Below are positions 8,746 to 17,329 of a stretch of 64,000 nucleotides of DNA, piece after piece; the stretch's first letter is position 1; each line of letters opens with the position of its first letter. The stretch is taken from positions 744,001 through 808,000 of the forward strand of contig NZ_JAMBNV010000001.1 of the NCBI RefSeq assembly GCF_023715245.1. The letters run 5' to 3'. This DNA comes from Sporosarcina luteola. GTDB taxonomy: Bacteria; Bacillota; Bacilli; Bacillales_A; Planococcaceae. The notes beneath the pieces are model-generated. The model was not told the DNA's origin. It searched no databases and was given only the letters and a program-made list of their open reading frames with translations. The translations under genes were made by a program, and so were the position numbers.

Positions 8746-8893
8746 TATAAGCGGATTCCTTCCCACACTTTGGGGAATGCTTTGAGCGTCTTCGGATTTC
8801 ATTTTCCAAAAGCTTGATGAAATGGGGGCAAAGGTTCAGCGCAATCGCTTTTTTATACGAATCCATTAGAAAATCATCCGGTATACTTAACAA
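8717..8893 (-). CDS. sda: Sda-like sporulation histidine kinase inhibitor
   Basis: The 58-residue product contains SIPDDFLMDSYKKAIALNL and LLENEIRRRS, closely matching the helical hairpin of B. subtilis Sda. Sda binds the dimerisation domain of KinA/KinB and blocks sporulation when replication is disturbed. AAGGAGGAG (8901-8909 on this strand) is nine bases before a TTG at 8893. A longer frame from 8917 would place the ribosome site inside the coding sequence, so TTG is preferred. The C-terminal tail (KHSPKCGKESAYIENESPSIH region) is longer than in the 46-residue B. subtilis protein. DnaA-box-like sites lie upstream, as expected for sda. Confidence 0.85.
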   Translation of the reverse strand: MLSIPDDFLMDSYKKAIALNLCPHFIKLLENEIRRRSKHSPKCGKESAYIENESPSIH

Positions 8894-8989
8894 TTTGTGT
8901 CTCCTCCTTGTCATCAAATCGTTTCCGGTTGCATATCTTGAAGTTTGGCTGTATTTACCTTACCAAATTTCAATTGTGAGAACAATCGT

Positions 8990-9095
8990 TCCGATATCCA
9001 CAGTTGAACGTGGATAAGTTGTGGTTAACATGTTTGTAAGCCGCCCAAGTCAATGGGCGACCGGTGGATGAAGTGGACAAGGTTATCCACAGAAT
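8990..9095. promoter_or_regulatory. cluster of DnaA-box-like sites between sda and the CdaR gene
   Basis: A perfect TTATCCACA is at 9083-9091. Single-mismatch versions are ATATCCACA at 8994-9002, CGTGGATAA (reverse) at 9009-9017 and TGTGGTTAA (reverse) at 9020-9028; a weaker one is near 9064. The 322-base gap between sda and the regulator gene holds these sites and otherwise nothing that I can name. In B. subtilis sda is activated by DnaA through such boxes, so the same control is likely here. Confidence 0.75.
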
Positions 9096-9215
9096 GGGGA
9101 AACGCGAAATTTGTCGAAAGATTTTTCCGGAAAGTTAATTTTCGCACTATTTTACATTGAAGTTTCGACTGAATTCCCATACGATTAGATGAAAAACAAT
9201 TGGGGGAGAGGAAAA

Positions 9216-10319
9216 GTGTTTCAATTCGATACGCTTGGCCAGGAAATTGTGGAAGAACTCTCCAATTTGATACAGGAACAAGTGATTCTTACAGACCGAC
9301 GTGGTTTCATTCAAGCAAGCACCGACCCTGAGAGGATCAACCAATTCCATGAAGGCGCGCTGCTCAGCTTGCGGGAGAAAAAGATCCTCCATATGACGGA
9401 GAAGGAGATGGACCTTTTGCGTGGCGTCCGAAAAGGGGTCGTCCTGCCGATCGTAATTGAAGGGGAGCCGATTGCCGTGCTCGGAATAACGGGCGATCCT
9501 ATGCATATCCATCCGCAGGCGCAACTCATCCTGCGAGTTGCTGAGCTTTTCATCCAAGATGCGATGAAAAGGAAGCAGAAAGAGGAAAAAGTGCGCGACA
9601 TTGAATTTTTCGTGTTCGATTGGCTCACCTCGACAAAGAAAGATGGACGCTTTCGTGAAAGAGGGGCGGTGCTCGGCATCGAAGTGAGCCTATATAGGCA
9701 AGTCGTCGTCATTGAAGTGATGAACACGGAGGACCAATTCACAATTGAAGAAGTGGATAGCTTCATGTCCAATCAAAACATCCACCCCGATCTAAAAATG
9801 ATCCGGTGGGGGCAAGATAAGATCCTCCTGCTGTTGCCAGACATGAATCAGGACATATTAAAGAGCGAACTGGACTATTTCCTTTTATCCATCAAAAGAA
9901 GGAAAAAGATTATCGTCGCGGCCGGCATTGGCGGAAAGATGGAGTACTCCGATTTGTCCAAGTCGTTCATACAAGCGGAGCGGGCGGCGAATGCTTCGAA
10001 AAAGCTGAAGCGGGTCCTGTTTGAACACGAGCTTCGTTTCGAGCTAATCCTGCAAAGCATCGGAGAATCGACCCGCAAGGAATTCGTCGAGCGGACGATT
10101 GCACCGCTGCTTGGGGACCCTGACCTCCTGCACAATCTCCAAGTTTGGTTCAATGAAAATCAATCGATGCAGAACACAGCGAAAAAACTGCATATCCATA
10201 AAAACACTCTTTCCTATCGTCTGCAGAAGGTCGAGCAGCTCACCGGACTTTCCGTTTCGAAAGTTCATGATGTTCTCCTCCTTTACCTTGGCATCCGGCT
10301 GCTAGACGAGATGAAGTGA
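9216..10319 (+). CDS. CdaR/sugar-diacid-type transcriptional regulator
   Basis: The protein (367 residues from GTG) has an N-terminal diacid-recognition domain (about 5-130), a central GGDEF-like region, and a C-terminal PucR/CdaR helix-turn-helix with NTAKKLHIHKNTLSYRLQKV. GTG at 9216 is preferred over ATG 9189 because GGGGGAGAGG (9202-9211) lies between them. Family members sense hydroxy or dicarboxylic acids and regulate glycolate, glycerate or glucarate genes. Here it precedes glcD in the same direction, separated by a terminator and a palindrome-bearing gap, so it is probably the activator of the 10516-21288 operon. The inducer is unknown. Confidence 0.85.
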   Translation: MFQFDTLGQEIVEELSNLIQEQVILTDRRGFIQASTDPERINQFHEGALLSLREKKILHMTEKEMDLLRGVRKGVVLPIVIEGEPIAVLGITGDPMHIHPQAQLILRVAELFIQDAMKRKQKEEKVRDIEFFVFDWLTSTKKDGRFRERGAVLGIEVSLYRQVVVIEVMNTEDQFTIEEVDSFMSNQNIHPDLKMIRWGQDKILLLLPDMNQDILKSELDYFLLSIKRRKKIIVAAGIGGKMEYSDLSKSFIQAERAANASKKLKRVLFEHELRFELILQSIGESTRKEFVERTIAPLLGDPDLLHNLQVWFNENQSMQNTAKKLHIHKNTLSYRLQKVEQLTGLSVSKVHDVLLLYLGIRLLDEMK

Positions 10320-10320
10320 G

Positions 10321-10362
10321 GGGGTCCCTTTTGAATAATAAATTCAAAAGGGGCCTTTTTAT
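10321..10362 (+). terminator. terminator after the CdaR gene
   Basis: GGTCCCTTTTGAAT pairs with ATTCAAAAGGGGCC (one G-T pair), followed by TTTTTAT. Confidence 0.85.
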
Positions 10363-10397
10363 ATGCCATACTATTCAATATAATTAGTGTTTTTTGT

Positions 10398-10448
10398 TTG
10401 CATAGACAAAAATATGTCGAAATATAACACAAATGTTGTGTATGCACC
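10398..10448 (+). promoter_or_regulatory. candidate regulator-binding region before glcD
   Basis: ACACAA-ATG-TTGTGT forms a palindrome at 10427-10441. It is flanked by TGCATA near 10400 and TATGCA near 10441, and preceded by GACA...TGTC. The symmetric elements make this a candidate CdaR-type operator. No confident -35/-10 pair was found. Confidence 0.4.
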
Positions 10449-10515
10449 TATATCATCCCAATCGTTGCACTATTAGAATTAAACAAAGAATTAGAATTCG
10501 AGAGGAGGCTGCTGC

Positions 10516-11928
10516 ATGGATGTGCAAGTGTTAGAACGATTGATTGCCATCACGGGTAGTGCTCATGCGAGGACATCGACAGCGCAGAAGCTCGCGTATT
10601 CCTATGATGCGACCGCCAATTTTCAGGCACTGCCGGATATAGTCCTTTCTCCTGCTTCAATCGAGGAAATTCAAGAGATTGTGAAAGTGTGTGCGGAGTA
10701 CGGGGTTCCTATTGTCTCCCGGGGATCCGGGACGAATCTTGCGGCGGGAACGACACCGACATCCGGCGGCGTGGTCGTTTTATTCAACCGGATGAACCGG
10801 ATTTTGGAGTTGGATGTAGAAAATTTGACGTTGACGGTCCAACCTGGTGTCATCACACAGGCTATTAATGAAATGGTTGCAGAAAAAGGGTTGTTTTATC
10901 CGCCCGATCCGAGTTCGATGAGCATTTCGACGATAGGCGGAAATGTGAGCGAGAATTCCGGAGGCTTGCGCGGTTTGAAATATGGCGTCACCCGTGATTA
11001 CGTGAAGGCATTGAAAATCGTCCTGCCGAGCGGGGAGCTGCTGACAACAGGCGGAAAGCTTGCGAAGGATGTAGCGGGATATGATCTGACAAGCTTGTTC
11101 GTCGGTTCGGAAGGGACGCTCGGAATCATCGTAGAGATTACATTAGGTCTGATCCCTGCACCCGAGACGAAAAAGACGCTGTTAGTATTCTACGACACGC
11201 TTGAAAAGGCGGCACAGACAGTTTCATCGATTATTGCGGCAAAAATCGTGCCTGCGACACTTGAGTTCATGGATAAAGGAACGATCGAAGCGGTCGAGGA
11301 GTTCATGAAAATTGGCTTGCCGACGAATTGTGAAGCGATGCTGCTCATCGAACAGGATGGTGATCCGGCGGTTGTCGACAAGGATATGGAGCACGTCCAC
11401 AAACTATGCATGGAACATGGCGCCACGTCGACGCAGCTGGCGCAGACTGTTGAAGAGGCTGCGCAGTTGAGCATCGCACGCCGGGTCGCTTTGTCGGCGC
11501 TCGCAAGGAAGCGGCCGACGACAATTCTTGAGGATGCAACCGTCCCGCGCTCCGAAATTGCGAAGATGGTGAAGGCTGTCCAGGAAATCGCGTTGAAATA
11601 CGATCTGCTCATCTGCACATTCGGACATGCGGGAGATGGCAACTTGCATCCGACCATATTGACAGATGTGCGGGATGATGCAGAAATGGCTAGAGTGGAA
11701 ATGGCGTTCGCAGAAATCTTCGAACAAGCGATCAAACTTGGCGGAACCATTACAGGTGAACATGGAGTCGGGGAGATGAAAGCTCCCTATTTGGAATGGA
11801 AGATTGGCAAGGCAGGGATGGACACGATGAGAAGCATTAAATTGGCAATCGATCCGCTCAATATTATGAACCCGGGGAAAATATTCGCCAAGTCGACGAA
11901 GAAAAGGGTAGTGGTGCAGCATGAGTAA
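10516..11928 (+). CDS. glcD: FAD-linked glycolate/2-hydroxyacid oxidase subunit GlcD
   Basis: The 470-residue flavoprotein has an FAD-binding PCMH domain (PIVSRGSGTNLAAGT near residue 65, GNVSENSGGLRGLKYG near 140) and an FAD-oxidase C-terminal domain with TFGHAGDGNLHP and TITGEHGVG. GlcD-type enzymes oxidise D-2-hydroxy acids such as glycolate or D-lactate and pass electrons to the Fe-S partner and quinone. AGGAGG precedes the ATG, and the stop overlaps glcF by eight bases. It heads a long operon that also encodes a TRAP transporter. Glycolate is the default substrate; D-lactate or another 2-hydroxyacid is equally possible from sequence. Confidence 0.9.
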   Translation: MDVQVLERLIAITGSAHARTSTAQKLAYSYDATANFQALPDIVLSPASIEEIQEIVKVCAEYGVPIVSRGSGTNLAAGTTPTSGGVVVLFNRMNRILELDVENLTLTVQPGVITQAINEMVAEKGLFYPPDPSSMSISTIGGNVSENSGGLRGLKYGVTRDYVKALKIVLPSGELLTTGGKLAKDVAGYDLTSLFVGSEGTLGIIVEITLGLIPAPETKKTLLVFYDTLEKAAQTVSSIIAAKIVPATLEFMDKGTIEAVEEFMKIGLPTNCEAMLLIEQDGDPAVVDKDMEHVHKLCMEHGATSTQLAQTVEEAAQLSIARRVALSALARKRPTTILEDATVPRSEIAKMVKAVQEIALKYDLLICTFGHAGDGNLHPTILTDVRDDAEMARVEMAFAEIFEQAIKLGGTITGEHGVGEMKAPYLEWKIGKAGMDTMRSIKLAIDPLNIMNPGKIFAKSTKKRVVVQHE

Positions 11929-13249
11929 TGCACAAGCGGAGCTGATCCGACACTCATTCGTCACCCATGTCGATGAAAACAGGCTGATGGATTGCATGCG
12001 CTGCGGATTCTGTCTGCCGGCCTGTCCTACATATATCCATTCCGACTATGACGAAACCCAGTCGCCTCGAGGAAGAATCGCCTTGATGAAAGCGGTGCGC
12101 GACGGCAATGTCGAATGGGACGGGTCCATCGAGGAGGCTTTCGACTTATGCCTTGGCTGCAGGGCGTGCGAACCCGCTTGTCCCGCAGGTGTCCAATACG
12201 GAACGCTCATCGAAGAGACGCGCGAGGCGGTTCTTTCCGTCAAATCGCAGTCATTTAAGGAGAAGGCGATCCGGAAAGGTGCGTTCGACCATCTTTTCGC
12301 TGACCAGCGGAAAATGAAGACCGCTGTGAAGCTAGTGACATTCTATCAGAAAACGGGATTGCAGAAAATCGTGCGGAAAGTCGGATTCCTCGAGCTCTTC
12401 CCGCCATTCATGAAAGAGATGGAAATGTCGCTGCCCGACCCGCCGAAGAAGCGGAGGGCACTAGAGACGCCAACCGAAAAGAAAACAAAGGTCGCCTTCT
12501 TCGCGGGCTGCCTCATGGATACGATGTTTCAGGAGACGAACCGGAATACGATCGAACTGTTGAACATGCTCGGCTGTGAAGTGGTCATTCCGAAAAATCA
12601 GCAATGCTGCGGAGCTTTGCAAGGGCATAGCGGTGAAATGGAACGGGCGAGAAGGAACGCGAAAGCGAATCTGGAAGCATTCGCCCTCAAAGGTATCGAT
12701 TATATCGTCAACAATGCCGGTGGTTGCGGGGCATTCTTGTCCGAGTATGACAGGCTGTTTGAAGAGAATCCGACGTTGCATACATTGGCACGTCAATTCG
12801 TTGAAAAACAGATTGATATTTCCTCGCTGCTCGTGAAGCTTGGCATTGTGGATGAGCTGGTGAAACAACCGCCGACCGAAGCAACTGAAATCGTCACTTA
12901 CCAGGATTCGTGCCATTTACGAAATGTGAACGGTGTGAAGGATGAGCCGAGGGAGATTTTGAAAGCAGCCAAAGGCAGTTTATTTGTGGAAATGCCCGGT
13001 GCGCATTTATGCTGCGGTTCCGCAGGTATCTATAATTTACTTCAACCAGAAATGGCATCACGGATTCTCGGTTCGAAAATGGAAGAGGTGAAACGGGTTC
13101 AGGCAACGACGATCATAACGACGAATCCAGGGTGTCTGCTTCAAATGAAAGTCGGCGTAGAAAGGGAAGGTTTGTCCGGAACTGCCCGCGCGCTGCATGT
13201 AGTCGATTTTATTCACGAAAAAATAATAGGAACTAATGGAGGGAAATGA
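11921..13249 (+). CDS. glcF: glycolate oxidase iron-sulfur subunit GlcF
   Basis: The 442-residue protein has two 4Fe-4S ferredoxin motifs, CMRCGFCLPACP and CLGCRACEPACP, in its first 90 residues. Two cysteine-rich CCG domains follow, with QQCCGALQGHSG and HLCCGSAGIYN. This is the GlcF architecture, which takes electrons from GlcD and delivers them to the respiratory chain at the membrane. It overlaps glcD by eight bases, implying coupled translation. Start ATG 11921 is supported by that overlap. Together with glcD it should form a two-subunit oxidoreductase; a glcE-like subunit is absent, as in several Bacillota. Confidence 0.9.
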   Translation: MSNAQAELIRHSFVTHVDENRLMDCMRCGFCLPACPTYIHSDYDETQSPRGRIALMKAVRDGNVEWDGSIEEAFDLCLGCRACEPACPAGVQYGTLIEETREAVLSVKSQSFKEKAIRKGAFDHLFADQRKMKTAVKLVTFYQKTGLQKIVRKVGFLELFPPFMKEMEMSLPDPPKKRRALETPTEKKTKVAFFAGCLMDTMFQETNRNTIELLNMLGCEVVIPKNQQCCGALQGHSGEMERARRNAKANLEAFALKGIDYIVNNAGGCGAFLSEYDRLFEENPTLHTLARQFVEKQIDISSLLVKLGIVDELVKQPPTEATEIVTYQDSCHLRNVNGVKDEPREILKAAKGSLFVEMPGAHLCCGSAGIYNLLQPEMASRILGSKMEEVKRVQATTIITTNPGCLLQMKVGVEREGLSGTARALHVVDFIHEKIIGTNGGK

Positions 13250-13250
13250 A

Positions 13251-14270
13251 ATGAAGATGAAAAAGGGAAGAATTTTAGGTGCAATCGGGTTAACCGCAAT
13301 GCTTATGCTTGGTGCATGTTCAAAAGATGATTCAGGCAGCGCATCGAGCGACAAAAAATACAATTTGAAAATGTCCGTAACGGTGAATGACTCATCCACT
13401 TGGTACAAAGCAGCGGAGAAACTCGCCAATGACATGAAGGATGAAACAGACGGCAGGGTCAATATCGAAGTGTTCCCGAATGAACAGTTATCGGGCGGGG
13501 ACCAAGGGAAAGGTGTCGAGCTACTGGCGAAAGGGCAGACCGATTTAAGCTTGCACTCCACAATTATTTACTCCATCCTTGATGACCGATTCGGGGTTCC
13601 GAGTGCTCCATTCCTGTTCAGTGAACATGCGGAAGCGGATAAAGTGTTCAGTGGCAAGGGCGGTGAAATGATCGGTGAAATCCTTAATGAAAAAGGCGTA
13701 GAATTGCTTGGATTTGGCGAAAACGGCTTCCGTCAAGTGACGAACAGCAAGCATGAAATCAAATCGCCTGCAGATATGAAAGGCATGAAAATCCGTATAC
13801 CAGGCATTAACATGTACACGGATTTGTATCGTGCATTAGGTGCGGACCCAACGACAATGGCATTCTCTGAAGTGTTCACATCACTGCAGCAAGGCACAAT
13901 CCACGGGCAGGAAAATCCGATTGACGTCATCCATTCTTCCAAGCTGAATGAAGTCCAAGATTATTTGACGCAATGGAACTATTCATATGACCCGCTAGTG
14001 CTTGGCATTAACAAGAAGCTATTTGACTCGATGAGCAAGGAAGACCAAGAGCTGTTCAAGAAACTCGGAAAAGAAGCCGCGGCTTACCAAATCGTGCTTG
14101 CACGCGAAAAAGAGTCGAAGCAAATTGAAGAGTTGAAAGCTGCCGGCATGCAATTTTATGAGCCGACTGAAGCGGAAATGGAAGAATTCAAAGCTGCTGT
14201 TCAACCGCTATACGAAAAATACAAAGACATCTGGGGCGAAGATTTGCTGAAAGCGTTCCAAGATCAATAA
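13251..14270 (+). CDS. dctP: TRAP transporter substrate-binding protein (DctP family), lipoprotein
   Basis: The 339-residue protein has a lipoprotein signal peptide with lipobox LGAC and a DctP-type binding fold, including PADMKGMKIRIPG and a conserved Arg for a carboxylate in that block. It captures an organic acid outside the membrane for the DctQM permease encoded next. The start is set at ATG 13251 because GGAGG (13239-13243) is correctly spaced; the earlier ATG at 13236 lies upstream of that site and overlaps glcF. The ligand is probably a hydroxy, keto or dicarboxylic acid given the neighbours, but cannot be read directly. Confidence 0.88.
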   Translation: MKMKKGRILGAIGLTAMLMLGACSKDDSGSASSDKKYNLKMSVTVNDSSTWYKAAEKLANDMKDETDGRVNIEVFPNEQLSGGDQGKGVELLAKGQTDLSLHSTIIYSILDDRFGVPSAPFLFSEHAEADKVFSGKGGEMIGEILNEKGVELLGFGENGFRQVTNSKHEIKSPADMKGMKIRIPGINMYTDLYRALGADPTTMAFSEVFTSLQQGTIHGQENPIDVIHSSKLNEVQDYLTQWNYSYDPLVLGINKKLFDSMSKEDQELFKKLGKEAAAYQIVLAREKESKQIEELKAAGMQFYEPTEAEMEEFKAAVQPLYEKYKDIWGEDLLKAFQDQ

Positions 14271-14285
14271 GTGGAGGGAACATGA

Positions 14286-14771
14286 ATGGAGAGAGTGATT
14301 AGCAGATTAGAAGAGTGGATTGTTGTAATCGTTTTGTCCATCATGTCCACAATCGCTTTTGTCAACATAGTTTCAAGGGGATTCTTAGGCTATTCGTTTT
14401 CCTTTGCCGAGGAAATCACAGTGAACTTGTTCGTAGCACTTACGTTTGTCGGGACAGCCATAGGTGTGCGCCAATACGCACACCTAGGCTTTACATTGAT
14501 TTATGATTTAGCGAATGTAGTTGTGAAAAACATCATTACGATTCTCGTTGGCGTCTTGATGTCGCTTTTATTTGTCATTCTTGTCTATTTCGGGATTCAA
14601 ATGCTTTTATTCCAAGTGCAAATGGGCCAGAAAACACCTGCACTCGGATGGCCGCAATGGATATTCTCCATGGCAATGCCGATTGGAGCGGCTTTGTGCC
14701 TGTTCAGGACTGTGCAAGCGACGATCAAAGAGTACCGTGAGCAAAATGGGAAAGGGGAGCAGGCGCTATGA
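14286..14771 (+). CDS. dctQ: TRAP transporter small permease (DctQ family)
   Basis: The 161-residue protein has four membrane segments and the family pattern FAEEITVNLFVALTFVGTAIG in the second segment region, with a charged glutamate pair. It forms the small membrane subunit that works with DctM and the DctP binding protein. GGAGGG lies eight bases upstream of ATG 14286. Its end overlaps dctM by four bases (ATGA), so the two permease subunits are translationally coupled. Assignment is confident from order and topology. Confidence 0.88.
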   Translation: MERVISRLEEWIVVIVLSIMSTIAFVNIVSRGFLGYSFSFAEEITVNLFVALTFVGTAIGVRQYAHLGFTLIYDLANVVVKNIITILVGVLMSLLFVILVYFGIQMLLFQVQMGQKTPALGWPQWIFSMAMPIGAALCLFRTVQATIKEYREQNGKGEQAL

Positions 14772-16087
14772 TGGCTTTAATATTATTTGGTCTGTTTTTC
14801 TTGCTCGTCATGCTTCGGCTGCCGATCGCGGTGGCGCTTGCCATTTCATCCATTGCTGTACTGTTCACGGGCAGCGGGATGTTCGGCCTTGAATTGGTCG
14901 CTGATATCATGTATTCAAGCGTGTCGAAGTTCACGTTGCTTGCGATTCCGTTTTTCATTTTGGCGGGAGTCATCATGGAACAGGCTGGCATTTCGAAAAG
15001 GCTGATTGAGTTTGCACAAACGTTGGTCGGCCATCGGAAGAGTGGAATCGTTTTCGTCACTGTCATGACGGCGATATTCTTTGCCGCGATTTCAGGATCG
15101 GGCCCAGCGACAGTTGCTGCAATCGGTGGAATTCTCATTCCGGCAATGGTGAAGAACGGTTATAAGAAAGAGACGGCTGGAGGACTAGTGGCAAGTTCAG
15201 GCGCGATTGGTATCATCATTCCTCCAAGTATCGCTTTCATCGTGTTTGCCGTAGTTGCTGGCGACCAGATACCGGTATCGATTGGACGATTATTCATTGC
15301 GGGCATCATCCCGGGATTATTGCTTGGCGGCGGATTCATTCTTGCTGCAATGTATGTCAGGTGGAAACAGGAACGGACGGAAGGCCCTATTGAAGGGTTT
15401 GTTCGAGAGAAGGCAACAGGTAAAGAGCGTTTGAGAGCGTTTGTAAGTGCTTTTTGGGGATTAATGATACCTATTATCATTTTAGGTGGGATCTATGGCG
15501 GATATTTCACACCGACAGAAGCTGCAGTAGTCGCAGTTTTTTACGGTCTATTCGTCGGCTTCGTCATCTATCGTGAACTGAACTTGAAGAAACTATACGA
15601 TATTTTAGTCGCAGCATCGGTACAGACAGCGACCGTCATGTTCATCGTAAGTGCGGCATCCGTCTATGCGTATATCATTACGACGGAGCAGATTGCGAGA
15701 CAGATTTCCAGTGCGATGCTCGGTATTTCGGAAAACCCGATCATCATCCTATTGCTTGTCAACGTATTACTGTTGATTGCAGGAATGTTCATCGATGCAA
15801 TTTCCGCGTACTATATTTTCATTCCGATTCTATTGCCGATCATGCTCTTCATGGATGTCGATCCGACCGTTTTCGGTGTCTTCATGACAGTCAACTTGGC
15901 AATCGGACTCTTCACACCGCCTGTAGGCTTGAACTTATTTGTCGCGGCGGGCATTTCGGGGACATCGATCGGCAGGTTATCGATAGGGGTTATGCCGTTC
16001 ATCGTTTCTTCGATCATCATTCTGCTGCTAATTACCTTCGTACCGCAAATATCTACATTTTTGCCGGATTTATTAAACGTCAAATAG
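14768..16087 (+). CDS. dctM: TRAP transporter large permease (DctM family)
   Basis: The 439-residue protein has about twelve membrane segments. DctM hallmarks include ISGSGPATVAAIGGILIP, GAIGIIIPPSIAFIVF and LFTPPVGLNLFVAAGISG. It forms the sodium- or proton-coupled translocation pathway of the TRAP transporter, with DctQ and DctP. It is followed by the SDR gene after 12 bases, so transport and the downstream enzymes are very probably co-expressed. Substrate unknown. Confidence 0.92.
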   Translation: MMALILFGLFFLLVMLRLPIAVALAISSIAVLFTGSGMFGLELVADIMYSSVSKFTLLAIPFFILAGVIMEQAGISKRLIEFAQTLVGHRKSGIVFVTVMTAIFFAAISGSGPATVAAIGGILIPAMVKNGYKKETAGGLVASSGAIGIIIPPSIAFIVFAVVAGDQIPVSIGRLFIAGIIPGLLLGGGFILAAMYVRWKQERTEGPIEGFVREKATGKERLRAFVSAFWGLMIPIIILGGIYGGYFTPTEAAVVAVFYGLFVGFVIYRELNLKKLYDILVAASVQTATVMFIVSAASVYAYIITTEQIARQISSAMLGISENPIIILLLVNVLLLIAGMFIDAISAYYIFIPILLPIMLFMDVDPTVFGVFMTVNLAIGLFTPPVGLNLFVAAGISGTSIGRLSIGVMPFIVSSIIILLLITFVPQISTFLPDLLNVK

Positions 16088-16099
16088 GGGGAGTTTGGC

Positions 16100-16858
16100 A
16101 TGAAACTTAAGGGGCAAACAGCAATCATAACGGGAGCGGCGAGCGGCATAGGAGCCGAGTCCGCCGTCCGTCTTGCTAGAGAAGGCGCGAATCTCGTCCT
16201 GATCGATTTGAATCCTTGCAGTAAAACAATCGAATCCATCCAATCGGAGTATCCGGACTCGAAATTGTTGGAATGTCTAGGCGACATCCGAGATCCCGAA
16301 TTCGTCAAAGCCGCTGTCGCACGTGCCTCAGATTCATTCGGGGAACTGCATATTTTAGTGAACAATGCAGGGACTTGCGGAAGGCTCGGAATCGACAATA
16401 CTCCGCTCGATATTTGGGACCGTGATATGGACACGAATGTGAAAGCTGCATTCCTGTTCATGCAGGCGGTCATTTACCCGCATATGATCGATCAGAAGTA
16501 TGGACGGATCATCAATATCAGTTCCATCTCAGGAATTAATGGCGGTGTCACTTCGGGAGATGACGCTAATGGACGATCCGGTCCGGCATACGCAGCATCG
16601 AAAGGGGCGGTCATCGCCTTGACGAAATGGGCGGCAAAGGAATTGGGTTCCCTCAGCATTACTTGCAATTCAGTGGCACCGGGGGCAACCGAGACGGGAA
16701 TCACTTCTGGCGTTCCATATGACGTCAGCCAGCAAGCCGTCAAACGGATGGGGACTCCTGCCGATATTGCGGAAGCCGTCCTCTATTTCGCATTGCCGGA
16801 ATCGGGATATACGACCGGCCAAGTGTTGAAGGTCGATGGAGGTTATAGCTTTGGATAA
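16100..16858 (+). CDS. short-chain dehydrogenase/reductase (SDR)
   Basis: The 252-residue classical SDR has the cofactor motif TGAASGIGAE at residues 11-20, NNAG near 90, the catalytic Ser in INISSISG, and the YAASK Tyr-Lys pair near 160. The acidic LIDLNP after the second strand favours NAD over NADP. It should interconvert an alcohol and a ketone. In this operon it may oxidise a hydroxyacid or a 3-hydroxyacyl-CoA on the way to the thiolase. GGGGGAG precedes the ATG. It overlaps the next gene by eight bases. Confidence 0.88.
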   Translation: MKLKGQTAIITGAASGIGAESAVRLAREGANLVLIDLNPCSKTIESIQSEYPDSKLLECLGDIRDPEFVKAAVARASDSFGELHILVNNAGTCGRLGIDNTPLDIWDRDMDTNVKAAFLFMQAVIYPHMIDQKYGRIINISSISGINGGVTSGDDANGRSGPAYAASKGAVIALTKWAAKELGSLSITCNSVAPGATETGITSGVPYDVSQQAVKRMGTPADIAEAVLYFALPESGYTTGQVLKVDGGYSFG

Positions 16859-17324
16859 GCGGATACAAGCCGTGCATGACAGGAAGTCAGATCGGATTGC
16901 CGGGCGATTCATGAAAGGCATCGATCTGTTTGAAGGGATCAAAGGCGTCTGCAAGGAGTTCGGGGTGGAGGCAGCGCAATTTCAATGTCTGGGGTCGCTT
17001 GAGTACGCAACATATGTCCAATTGGATCGAAAAGAAGATAACACGCTGTACTATTCATCGGAAACCGTAACAGATACGCCGGTTGAATTGCTGTCGGGGA
17101 CCGGCTTTGTCGGTCTCGACATGGAAGGTAAGCTTGAAGTCCATTTCCACGGGATGTTCGTCGACTGTAATAAGAATTTGAACGGTGGGCATTTCATCGA
17201 CGGCAAGAATCCGGTCGCCGTCACGATTGAGTTTGCCCTCTTACCATTGAACGGCATCCGTATGCAACGGGGGCTGGATGAGATTTATGGCATTCCTGTA
17301 TTTCAATTTAGGGAGAAGGAGTGA
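16851..17324 (+). CDS. PCC/DUF296 domain protein
   Basis: The 157-residue protein matches the PCC (DUF296) fold also seen after AT-hooks in plant proteins. Visible elements are FMKGIDLFEGIKGVCKEFGV, SGTGFVGLDMEGKLEVHFHG and GGHFIDGKNPVAVTIEF. The histidines in HFHG and GGH are typical of bacterial single-domain members and could bind metal. No AT-hook is present, so DNA binding is not implied. TTG at 16851 is chosen because GGAGG (16838-16842) lies eight bases upstream; this start overlaps the SDR stop. The biochemical role is not established; the operon position suggests a metabolic one. Confidence 0.78.
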   Translation: MDKRIQAVHDRKSDRIAGRFMKGIDLFEGIKGVCKEFGVEAAQFQCLGSLEYATYVQLDRKEDNTLYYSSETVTDTPVELLSGTGFVGLDMEGKLEVHFHGMFVDCNKNLNGGHFIDGKNPVAVTIEFALLPLNGIRMQRGLDEIYGIPVFQFREKE

Positions 17325-17329
17325 GGGGC

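Noticed and set aside
8893..8917. Longer sda frame starting at 8917
   Set aside because: The strong AAGGAGGAG would then be inside the coding region, and the extra MMTRRRHK is not part of the family.
8990..9095. Chromosomal replication origin
   Set aside because: DnaA boxes are few, and dnaA, dnaN or an AT-rich unwinding region are absent; control of sda explains them better.
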